A stretch of DNA of 64,000 nt. Source: UBA1413 sp964567485 (lineage in GTDB: Bacteria; Bacteroidota; Bacteroidia; Bacteroidales; Prolixibacteraceae). Shown here piece by piece: positions 50,218 through 59,400 of this stretch. The notes below the pieces were generated by a model, which worked only from the letters and a program-made list of their open reading frames with translations, was not told the DNA's origin and did no database searches. Position 1 is the stretch's first letter. Each line of letters starts with the position of its first letter. The translations under genes and the position numbers were made by a program. The DNA lies in contig CAZMMX010000002.1 of assembly GCA_964567485.1 (NCBI GenBank), positions 62,001-126,000 of the forward strand. The letters are read 5' to 3'.

Positions 50218-53200
50218 ATGAAGAATAAGCTGACTGTTAGGATTCCCCTGAACGTTGTTTTGTTGCTGTTGTTTTTCCTGTTTGTCAGGACGGGTGTTCA
50301 GGCACAGGATTCGATTAAGGTTTCCGGGGTGGTTGTCAACGGAGACAATGTTCCCATGGCTGGGGTTTCCGTGGGGGTGGAAGGTTCCTTTGACCTTCCC
50401 GTAGTGACTGATGCACAGGGGCGTTTTGCCGTGATCTCTGCCTCGGGGAGCCATTGGCTGATCGTCTCACCCCATACCGGTTACAAGGACAAGAGAGTAT
50501 ACCTGAACAACATGCAGGAATTGAAGATATATCTCACTCCCGCGGATATGGTTTCAGGTGACGACAACGTCAATTATATGGTGGGATCTCTCTCGCGCCG
50601 GAACATGGTCAGTGCCTTTTCAACGCTATCCACCACAGATATCAGGCACACGCCGGCTCTGTCGGTCGATCAGTTCATGCAAGGGCGCACCCCTGGAATG
50701 CATGTGACCAACCGCTCAGGCGACCCGGGCAGTGGGGCCGTGACGCTGCTCCGCGGAACCAGCTCCCTGAATACGACCAGCCAGCCTCTCTTTATCATTG
50801 ACGGGATTCCCATGACGCCTCAGGGAACCTTTAGTTCCAAGATTGACGGATACAGTTACAATCCCCTGTTGGGCGTCAACGTCATGGACATCTCCAAAAC
50901 CACCATCATCAGGGACCCCGCCATTACCGCCGCTTATGGTTCGAAAGCCTCCAACGGCCTGATCGTGATAGAAACCCTGGACCCCAGTGCCACGGAAACG
51001 ACCATTGACGTCGATATGCGTACCGGGTTTTCTCTCGCTCCCACCAACCTGATTCCCCAGATGAATGCCGCACAGCACAAAACCCTGGTCAATGAGGTCC
51101 TTTACTCCTCGGGTTTGCTGGATGAGAGAATCAGGTATCTCTACCCCAACCTCTTCATTCAATCAGACCATGAGGATTATATCGACTATCAGCACGATAC
51201 GAATTGGCAGGAGATGATTTACAACAATTCCATGTTCACCAATTTCAACCTGATGGTCAAGGGGGGCGATGAAATTGCCCGTTATGGTTTGTCCTTCGGA
51301 TATAACGACAACAAGGGAATTGTTAAGGAGACCGGAAATAACGGCTATAACCTCCGTTTTGTCAGTCTTCTGAACATCTTTACCTGGCTCAAGATGAATG
51401 CCTCAGTGTCGCTCAACTATAATATCGCCAGGATGAAGGAGTCGGCCATCGTGCGTCAGACCAGTCCTATTCTCACGGCCCTGGCCAAGTCCCCCATGCT
51501 CAATCCTTACCAGTATGATGACGAAGGCAAGGAACTCACCCTTCTGTCCGATGTCGAAGAACTGGGAGTGAGTAACCCTTTAGCAGTCATCAATAATTAC
51601 GAAGCCAAAAATACCAACTACAATTTCGTCTCTTCTTTGGGCTTTGAAGCCACGCTCAGAAAGAACCTGGTGCTTTCGACCATGTTCGGTCTGACCTTTA
51701 ATGTGCTTAAGGAACAGATTTTCATGCCCAACCGGGGGATGGAGCATTATTACAACTTCGAGGCCATCAACGTGGCCAAGGCCTCCAACAACAGTATCAC
51801 TGCCTTTAACAACACTACCTTTCTTAAGTACAATCAGAATTTCGGGAACGACCACCAGCTCTCCTCTGTCACCGGCATTAACATCATGAGAAACAATTTT
51901 GAGTATGACTGGGGTCTGACCAAAAATTCCCATGAAAATGACCAGTACCGGATGTTGCAGGAAGGTACCGATAACCTGCGGGAGATCGGCGGCGAAAGCA
52001 GGTTGTGGACCTGGGCCTCTCTGTCCGAGAGCGTGGTCTATACCTATAAAGACCGCTATATCGCCACGGCGAGTGTTTCTGTTGACGGCACCTCCAGGAT
52101 TGGGGACGATGCTGCCAACACCATGAAAATCGGCGGGGTTCCCTTTGGGCTCTTCTACTCGGGTGGCGTGGCCTGGCGGCTTTCCGGGGAGTCTTTCCTG
52201 CGTGACCTCTCGTGGCTCGAAGAGCTGAAGCTCAGGGCATCCTATGGGGTCACAGGAAACGACGACGTGGGTGAAGCCAATGCCACACGCTATTATAACT
52301 CCATCAAATTCAGGGAAACCGTCGGATTGTATCCGGCCACCTATCCCAATGCCTCCCTGAGCTACGAACGTGTCGCCCAGCTCAACGGAGGCGTCGATCT
52401 TTCCCTCTGGGGCAACCGCTGGATGCTCAGCGCCGACTATTTTAAATCGGTGACCTCCGACATGTTAATTTACACGCCCATTTCCTCCTATCTGGGATAT
52501 GGTTATCGTCCTGAAAACGGGGGCAAAATGGAAAACAAGGGATGGGAGGTTTCCACGAACGCCCGCATTGTCGACCGTCCCAGTTTCAAGTGGGACCTTC
52601 ACCTCTCTCTTTCGAACGTGACGAATACCATTACTGAAATCAAAGGAGATAAACTGGTTTCCGACATTCCCGGCGGGCAGATCGTCAACATGAAGGGATC
52701 CCCAGCAAACGAGTTTTACGGCTATATTTTCGATGGTGTCTTTGCCACCACTGCCGATGCCCAGGCTTCCGGACTGGTCAATGACCGGAATATGACCTAC
52801 AAGGGTGGCGACGCCCGTTTCAGGGACATCTCAGGCCCCGAAGGCGTTCCCGACCAGGTGATCAACGAATACGACAAAACCTCTGTCGGTTCTTCTCTGC
52901 CTGAGTATTTCGGAGGTATTTCCACCACCCTGACCTGGAAGCGCTGGTCACTCACCCCCTTTGTCCAGTTTGTGTCAGGGAATGAGGTCTTCAATTATGT
53001 ACGCTTTCAGAACGAAAAGATGAGCGGTCTGGAGAATCAGAGCAGCCATGTGCTGAACCGCTGGCAGTATGAGGGACAGCAAACCATGGTGCCCCGGGCC
53101 CTCTATGACGACCCCATCGGTAACACGGCCTTCTCCACCCGCTGGATTGAAGATGGTTCTTACCTCAGGATTAAAAATGTGGTGCTGAGTTATACCATCC

Positions 53201-53388
53201 CCAACGAGTTTCTGAGCTTTCGCAATGCCCAGTTTTACGTCGCCGCCAGTAACCTCTTCACCTTCTCGGAATACCTGGGCTATGATCCGGAATTCGGCTA
53301 CTCACGCGAACCCGCAAGCCAGGGAATCGACTACGGCCTGACCCCCCATCCCAGGCAGTTTATTGTTGGAATTAAATTAGGACTCTAA
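50218..53388 (+). CDS. SusC/RagA-family TonB-linked outer-membrane transporter (second)
   Basis: A 1,056-residue barrel protein from the ATG at 50218. An in-frame ATG at 50062 adds 52 residues without a signal peptide and is unlikely. The signal peptide (VVLLLLFFLFVRTGVQA) leads to a beta domain, plug motifs (FMQGRTPGMHVTNRSGDPGSG, LLRGTSS, PLFIIDGIPMTP) and the barrel. Sequence is clearly diverged from the first SusC, so the two are not a recent duplication. It may import a different ligand or another part of the same one. Confidence 0.94.
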   Translation: MKNKLTVRIPLNVVLLLLFFLFVRTGVQAQDSIKVSGVVVNGDNVPMAGVSVGVEGSFDLPVVTDAQGRFAVISASGSHWLIVSPHTGYKDKRVYLNNMQELKIYLTPADMVSGDDNVNYMVGSLSRRNMVSAFSTLSTTDIRHTPALSVDQFMQGRTPGMHVTNRSGDPGSGAVTLLRGTSSLNTTSQPLFIIDGIPMTPQGTFSSKIDGYSYNPLLGVNVMDISKTTIIRDPAITAAYGSKASNGLIVIETLDPSATETTIDVDMRTGFSLAPTNLIPQMNAAQHKTLVNEVLYSSGLLDERIRYLYPNLFIQSDHEDYIDYQHDTNWQEMIYNNSMFTNFNLMVKGGDEIARYGLSFGYNDNKGIVKETGNNGYNLRFVSLLNIFTWLKMNASVSLNYNIARMKESAIVRQTSPILTALAKSPMLNPYQYDDEGKELTLLSDVEELGVSNPLAVINNYEAKNTNYNFVSSLGFEATLRKNLVLSTMFGLTFNVLKEQIFMPNRGMEHYYNFEAINVAKASNNSITAFNNTTFLKYNQNFGNDHQLSSVTGINIMRNNFEYDWGLTKNSHENDQYRMLQEGTDNLREIGGESRLWTWASLSESVVYTYKDRYIATASVSVDGTSRIGDDAANTMKIGGVPFGLFYSGGVAWRLSGESFLRDLSWLEELKLRASYGVTGNDDVGEANATRYYNSIKFRETVGLYPATYPNASLSYERVAQLNGGVDLSLWGNRWMLSADYFKSVTSDMLIYTPISSYLGYGYRPENGGKMENKGWEVSTNARIVDRPSFKWDLHLSLSNVTNTITEIKGDKLVSDIPGGQIVNMKGSPANEFYGYIFDGVFATTADAQASGLVNDRNMTYKGGDARFRDISGPEGVPDQVINEYDKTSVGSSLPEYFGGISTTLTWKRWSLTPFVQFVSGNEVFNYVRFQNEKMSGLENQSSHVLNRWQYEGQQTMVPRALYDDPIGNTAFSTRWIEDGSYLRIKNVVLSYTIPNEFLSFRNAQFYVAASNLFTFSEYLGYDPEFGYSREPASQGIDYGLTPHPRQFIVGIKLGL

Positions 53389-53393
53389 CCAAA

Positions 53394-55259
53394 ATGCAGA
53401 ATAGTATGAAACGGCTCTTAAAATATGCTCTGTTTTCCACTTTGTTTCTTTTTCCGGTGATGTTCTTCACCTCCTGCAAGGAGTTTCTGAACCCTGAACA
53501 GGAGTTGTCGGTTACTGAGGAGAAGCTGTTGAACGACTGGTATGAATACCGGTCGCTGGCCATGGGGATGTATGGCCTGCAGCAGCAATTGGTGGAGCAG
53601 CTGCTGATCCTGGGCGAACTCAGGGGGGATCTGCTCACCATTACCCCCAATGCTGATCCTGATATGGTGGAAATTTACAATTTCCGGATTTCCGAAAAGA
53701 ACAAGTATGCCGCTCCCGACAATTTCTTCAAGCTGATTGCTGCGAGTAACAATTTCATCAGGCTGTTGCAGCGGGAACATCCCGAAGTGCTCGATGCTAA
53801 AAGCAATGTGACCAATTACGACCGGTTGTACGGTGAAGCCCTCTGCATGAGGGCCTGGGCTTATTTCAACGCTTCCCGCATTTACGGGAAAGTCCCCTTT
53901 ATTCATGAGTCTTTGGTCACCATGGAAGAAATAGAGGACTATGTGGAGTCTTCGGGAACCTACACCGACAGTGTGAACATCGTCTTCGGACGTGACGGTT
54001 ACCATAACGACACCATCCCCAATGTCAGTGTTCCGCTGGAAAAGAAATTTTTCACCCAGGAGATGGTAGTCAACTATTTCACCGATCAACTGGAGAAGGA
54101 GGTCAAGGCTGTCGGGGTCAACCACTATATTGACAATAACGACATTACCTGGGAGGTCACTGTATGGAATACCTATGCCTGGCATGCTCTGCTGGGGCAG
54201 ATGTACCTCTATCAGGGCAATCTGGCCCAGGCCGCAAGCCACTTTGAGTTCATCACAAAAAACACCTCGGAAGATCTGAGGTATCACCTCGACGCCACTT
54301 TCCAGAACGGTAGCTGGAGGAACATGTTTGCCAATGTCGACGTTAAGGAGCACATCTTCACGCTGTGGTTCAACAAGGCCAATTTTCAGCAGAACCAGTT
54401 CCAGTATTTCTTTGAGCCCATCGCTCCCCACCGGTATATGCTGAAACCCACGCGTGCCGCAGTCATGTATTGGGAGTGCATCTTCGATAATTACACGATC
54501 ACTGAAAACAATGATCCCTGGAAATCTGAAACCCTCAATCAGGGCATTCCGGGAGATTTTTACCGGGGTTACGGGGTTTCCTATGCTTATGTCAAGGATG
54601 AGACATTACTCGATCCCGATAATGTACAGGCTATGCTTTTGCTCAAAAGGGAAGAGGATATGCGTACGGCTGAAATATTAACGGCCGATTACGACACTGT
54701 CGTGTGGAAGTATTCCGTCGGTAGGAACAAATATGCCCAGGACGCCCATTTTCATATCTATCGCGCCGGGGGTATTCATCTCTATCTGGCCGAAATTTAC
54801 AACTGGTGGGTGGTGATGCAGGGAGGAATCCTGCGCACACAGATGCCCACAGCCTTGAACATTGTCAACAATGGGGCCCACTACAATCCTCTGAGCACGC
54901 GGGAAGAACTGGGCGTTCGTGGCCGGGTGGGTTTCGGCGGAGACAGCGAAGGCATCAAGGTCAAAAATATCAACTATTTTCACCATCCTTACACCAACGA
55001 AATCGTCAGTTACAATGATCTGACCGGTAACCTGGAGGCCAAACAGCTCTATTTTGAGGATCAGCTGATTGATGAACGGGCACGGGAACTCGCTTTCGAA
55101 GGGGAACGTTTTTATGACCTCATGCGGATTGCCAAACGGAGAAATGACCCCTCCTTCCTGGCATCCAGGGTATCGGCCAAATACCCCTCGGGGCAGAGGG
55201 AGACCATGTATAATTACCTGATGAATCCCGACAACTGGTATATACGAATGTTCGAGTAA
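53394..55259 (+). CDS. SusD/RagB-family surface lipoprotein (second)
   Basis: A 621-residue lid protein, longer than the first by about 130 residues. The signal peptide ends F-F-T-S-C. Start is ATG 53394 or the better-placed ATG at 53406. SusD signatures: Y-G-E-A-L-C-M-R-A-W-A-Y-F-N-A-S-R-I-Y-G-K and, near the end, DERARELAFEGERFYDLMRIAKR. It begins 6 bases after the second SusC and ends the operon; a strong terminator follows. Confidence 0.94.
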   Translation: MQNSMKRLLKYALFSTLFLFPVMFFTSCKEFLNPEQELSVTEEKLLNDWYEYRSLAMGMYGLQQQLVEQLLILGELRGDLLTITPNADPDMVEIYNFRISEKNKYAAPDNFFKLIAASNNFIRLLQREHPEVLDAKSNVTNYDRLYGEALCMRAWAYFNASRIYGKVPFIHESLVTMEEIEDYVESSGTYTDSVNIVFGRDGYHNDTIPNVSVPLEKKFFTQEMVVNYFTDQLEKEVKAVGVNHYIDNNDITWEVTVWNTYAWHALLGQMYLYQGNLAQAASHFEFITKNTSEDLRYHLDATFQNGSWRNMFANVDVKEHIFTLWFNKANFQQNQFQYFFEPIAPHRYMLKPTRAAVMYWECIFDNYTITENNDPWKSETLNQGIPGDFYRGYGVSYAYVKDETLLDPDNVQAMLLLKREEDMRTAEILTADYDTVVWKYSVGRNKYAQDAHFHIYRAGGIHLYLAEIYNWWVVMQGGILRTQMPTALNIVNNGAHYNPLSTREELGVRGRVGFGGDSEGIKVKNINYFHHPYTNEIVSYNDLTGNLEAKQLYFEDQLIDERARELAFEGERFYDLMRIAKRRNDPSFLASRVSAKYPSGQRETMYNYLMNPDNWYIRMFE

Positions 55260-55292
55260 CCTTCGCACTTCTTTGGTCTGACCCATAAAAGA

Positions 55293-55332
55293 ACGGCATG
55301 CCTTCCGAAAGGAGGACATGCCGTACTTTTTT
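55293..55332 (+). terminator. Intrinsic terminator of the SusCD locus
   Basis: ACGGCATG (55293-55300) pairs with CATGCCGT (55317-55324). After a mismatch, CTTCC pairs with GGAGG under a GAAA loop, then ACTTTTTT follows. It ends the seven-gene run. On the minus strand the tail is poor in T, so it may be only weakly bidirectional for the GH5 gene. Confidence 0.85.
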
Positions 55333-55369
55333 AAATGTGTTCAGGGAAGAAAAATTCCGTGTTCCCCCG

Positions 55370-56332
55370 TTATTTTTCTGCCCTGAAAGCCCTGAGGAGA
55401 GCCCTGGTTTTGATTCCCGATTCCTTCATCTGTTCCTCGCTCCATCCTCCCCCCGAATCTGCTTCGGGTTTCAGCATGGAGCAGGTTTCGTCCTTGTCGG
55501 CAATGGACCAGGTGACCCAGCTGATTTGCCTTGACTTCATCCATTCTATCCAGATCTGCCATTCCTGCTCATCGATGGGGCCGTTTCCACTGGCTTCCAT
55601 ACCTGCCGATTCTGATACAAAGAGAGGAATTCCCTTTTCCAGGGCGGTGTTGCACCGGTCCCGCAGGAACTGTTTGTGTGTGGCGGCATAAAAATGAACG
55701 GTATACATGAGGTTGTCGTATCCCCTAATGGGATCGTCGGCCACAATATGAAGATCCTGACACCAGTGGGGACTGCCCACAAGGATGATGTTGTCGGGGT
55801 CTTTCTCCCTGATGGCTTTGATGACTTCCACGGAATAGGCCTTGACATCGCTCCACGAGTCCCTGACGGGCTCATTGAATATCTCATAGATGATATTGGG
55901 GTGATGGCCGTATTTTGCCGCCATATCGGAGAAAAACCGGCGGGCCTCCTCCGTTTTTATTTCATGGCTGTGCCAGTCGATGATGACGTAAATGCCGCTT
56001 TCCAGGGCTCCTTCGATGACCGCTGACATCTTTTCGACCGACCACTCCGGTTTATCGGTATAGCTGCCTTTAGGGCCCACGCCCATGGCAGCCCTGACGA
56101 CGTCACATTGCCAGTCATTAGCCAGCCATTTCACGGAAGCCTGGTTGTAAAACCGAGGCCACCAGTTGTGCCAACCATAACTGACTCCCGTCAGCATAAC
56201 GGGAACTCCCTTTTCGTTGACCAGTTGTGTCCCCTTCACCGACAAACGGCCGTGATCTGTTACGGGCTGGGCGTGTGCCGCCAGGGTGAACAGGATAAGG
56301 ATGACCGCGAACAGGTGTGGTGTTTTTTTCAT
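55370..56332 (-). CDS. GH5-family endoglucanase
   Basis: A 320-residue secreted TIM-barrel hydrolase. A signal peptide (FAVILILFTLAAHAQ) is followed by the catalytic domain. N-I-I-Y-E-I-F-N-E-P carries the acid/base Glu, and L-F-V-S-E-S-A-G the nucleophile Glu in the expected strand position. I-D-W-H-S-H and H-F-Y-A-A-T-H are GH5_2-like. It is predicted to cut beta-1,4-glucan or a related chain. It faces the end of the SusCD locus and is the only glycoside hydrolase in the window, a hint for the locus ligand. Confidence 0.88.
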   Translation of the reverse strand: MKKTPHLFAVILILFTLAAHAQPVTDHGRLSVKGTQLVNEKGVPVMLTGVSYGWHNWWPRFYNQASVKWLANDWQCDVVRAAMGVGPKGSYTDKPEWSVEKMSAVIEGALESGIYVIIDWHSHEIKTEEARRFFSDMAAKYGHHPNIIYEIFNEPVRDSWSDVKAYSVEVIKAIREKDPDNIILVGSPHWCQDLHIVADDPIRGYDNLMYTVHFYAATHKQFLRDRCNTALEKGIPLFVSESAGMEASGNGPIDEQEWQIWIEWMKSRQISWVTWSIADKDETCSMLKPEADSGGGWSEEQMKESGIKTRALLRAFRAEK

Positions 56333-56380
56333 GTTTTTCTGGTTTTGTTGTGATGGTTTACTTCGTTTAGTAAATAGGTA

Positions 56381-56415
56381 AAAAAAACAAGAGCCTGAAT
56401 ATCAGGCTCTTGTTT
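56381..56415 (-). terminator. Intrinsic terminator of the lamin-tail T9SS gene
   Basis: AAACAAGAGCCTGA (56385-56398) pairs perfectly over 14 bases with TCAGGCTCTTGTTT (56402-56415) around a 3-base loop, with T-rich sequence following on the minus strand. It ends the long minus-strand gene, 19 bases past its stop, and shields the GH5 gene. Confidence 0.9.
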
Positions 56416-56433
56416 AAATAAAGTGCGTATGTT

Positions 56434-59400
56434 TTACTTTCTGATCACCTTGTTTTGGCTGATCACGCGGTTGTCATCGCTCACGGTGATAAAGTACATC
56501 CCCGAGGGCTGGTTGCGCAGGGAGACCACTTCATTGGAGGTGACGGCGACTCTGTCGACCAGGGTGGCGCCTGTGAGGCTGATGACCCTGATGCGGTTAC
56601 CGGCTTCTACTCCGTTGATGTTGACTTTATCTTCGGTCGGATTAGGATAGACGCTGATGACGTTTCTCAGCGTGTTGGCAGCGGTATAGTCGAGTTCCAG
56701 GGTGTAGACGGCTACGATCTTACCATCGGCAGAGGTCACCTTCAGCACGTCGCCACGCATCAGTTTACCCGTAGACTTGGCCACGCCGTTTTTGTCATAG
56801 ATGGCCATCTGGGCGCCAAAGGCCGGGGTGAGCTGGGCCAGGAAAGCGGTGATGTCAGATTCTGCCACCGGCTTGGTAATCAATTTGCCGAGTTGGTCGA
56901 CCTTGTAAGTGTCGGAGAGGACATAGGCCAGGTACGCCGTGGAGAGGAATTCGGTCCTCAGCATATCCAGGTAGTAGGTCTTAATCACCTTACCGTCTTT
57001 GGAGGTCACCACGAGCATATCGTCCTGATAGAGACCACCCTTGGTACGTTCCAGACCGTTTTTGTCGACCACCTTGATGGTAGCGCCTCTTACAGGAATG
57101 ACATTCTTGAGGAAGGTCGAAACTTCGGTTCCCCTGGGAACAAAGCTGATGAGCAATGTCGACTGGTCGACCGCGTAGAGGTCGGAAGTCACAAAGGCAT
57201 CGCTGGCTTCGGCATCGGGAACCAGCTGGTAACGCACCATGGTCAGCCCGTCTTCGGCCAGAACTTCGAAGTAGATATTGTCGGTGACGATCACGTCGAC
57301 ATAAGTGCTGTCGAAATTGAGTTTCTTGAAGGGCACCCAGGCATCGTTGCCGTCAACGACGGTCAGTGTAGCTCCGGCGGGAACCACCACATTGGCGATG
57401 GCATCGGTCAGTTTCGTGCCCTGCGGGATCAGATAGATACCGCCGGTGGTCACGTCAACGCTGATGAAGTAGGTGGCAGAGGTAAGGATAGCATTGGAGC
57501 TCAACCCATTCGTGGTCACATTGAGGGTATAGACAGAAGTGTTGACACTGTCGGCCGAAAGGACCTCGAGTTTATCTCCATCGGTCAGTTTCTGGGTTCC
57601 GGTGAGGACATTGCCGGCGGCATTTTTGAGCGTCAGGGTCTGTCCCGGATCGGCCTTAAGGATCCTGGTCAGGAAGTCGTCAACAGTCGTGTTGGTTTTG
57701 ACGCCGCGCAGGGTCTCATCGTTACCGTACCCTTCACTTACCTTGTATGCGACCGAGTTGATGGTCGATTTGTATACCGTAACTTCATTCATGAAATGGC
57801 TGCCCAAACCGGAGCAGATCATCAGGATGTCCACGGGCCATCCATAGCCCCTGCTTACCCAGTACGCCCTGTCGGCAAACATCCATTCGCTGTCGTCGTC
57901 GTTGGTGCCAAAAGAACCCTTAAACTGGGGATTCCCCTTGTAAATGTGGGATTTGCGGGTGAAGCTCTGGATCTGGTCGATGTTCCTGCCGTTAATTTTA
58001 AGTTGAGTTCCATCGCCACTACCAAAGACATCGATCAGGGTGAAGTCGTTGGGATCGCTGGCCGCTTTGAGGCCCAGCTTGATCGAGTCGTTGTCGATAC
58101 GGAAGAGATAGTAGTTGGTGGCTACCCAGCCGGTAAGGTTGTCGCCTGTTGTTTCTCCCCACGGGTTGTAGTTCGTTCCTAAGTCGACATCGGTTCTGTA
58201 ACCTCCCCACCAGGTATCGGCTGCGGTTACTTGTCCACCTCCGCGTCTGTCACCAATCACGAAGACCTCTCCGGGATAAACGAGCGGGTCAACGGCCGGG
58301 TCGGGAATGACCATGGCAGGTTGGGTTTCCCAGGTGGCCTGGTCTACCCATTTGTAGCCGGGGATATACTTATCGTAACGTTCAGGCCAGCTGTCGGTGG
58401 CGGTTTGCATGGTGATGGCTTCGGCGGGACTGTTGATGCCAGCCCAGGCAAACATGTAGTTACTCAGATCAAGCAGCTGGTTTCCGGGGTTCACCACTTC
58501 CATATAGTTATTGGCCCACTGGTCCCTAAATACCAATTCCGAAATGAAAGGATCGGCGAAGTAAGGCTCTACATCTTCGAGGGCTTTCTCCTTGTTCATG
58601 GTCACGCGATAGGCGAGTTTGGTGGTTCCGTCTTCTGCCGTGGCATTAAAGGTAACGGTACGGTCGGCCAGAGATCCAGCCAGGTTAGTGGCCCTGTTGA
58701 CCTCCACCTGGGTGTTCAGCATTTCAGGCTTGGCGACCAGGGCGGGCATTCCGGCGACATCGGCGGGAATGCTGATGGTATAATCATAGGTGGTGCCGCT
58801 GAATCCGGGAATGGTATCTCCCTTCCATCCGAAGAATCCTTTCAGGGTTTCGGGAACGTCGGGCCAGGTAATGGCGCTCAGACGGGCGATTTTGTTGGGT
58901 GCATAACGGTTGATCTTGATGAAGTACTCCTTGGCGGCTCCGTTCTTGGCGGTCACTTTCAGCTTATCGCCGTTTTTGAGGTCGGCCCTTTGCACTCCGT
59001 CGACAAACTGGATTTCCCAGGTGGCCTGGGTGGGTTTCTCGAGGTATTTCAGCAGGGAGTCCACCCTTGTGTTGTAGCCAATACCCAGCAGCAGGTTGCC
59101 GGCCATGATGGTGTCGACCTCATGACCCGTGGTGATACCGCAGTAAGCTCCCATGTTAACATAGGTGCCGCGGTACTGTTCATTATTGTATTCCATGGGG
59201 ATTTTCGGCATCACGATGTTATCGGCATCGGTTGATGGCAGCACGTTGATGACAAACTTGACCTCCTGGAGGGTATTTCCCACAGCATAGAAGGTAATGG
59301 TGTCGTTGGTGCGAGCTGAGGCAAAGGCCGAGTCTTCCTTGGCTGCCGAAAGGGTGTAGTACCATGCCAGACCGGGGGATTCCACGAAGTTGTCGAGGAA

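Noticed and set aside
56455..58182. A 575-codon plus-strand open frame opposite the lamin-tail T9SS gene
   Set aside because: It mirrors the minus-strand gene, which has a signal peptide, recognised domains and a T9SS tail. The plus frame has repetitive low-complexity content and no family features; such shadow frames are common here because of codon bias.
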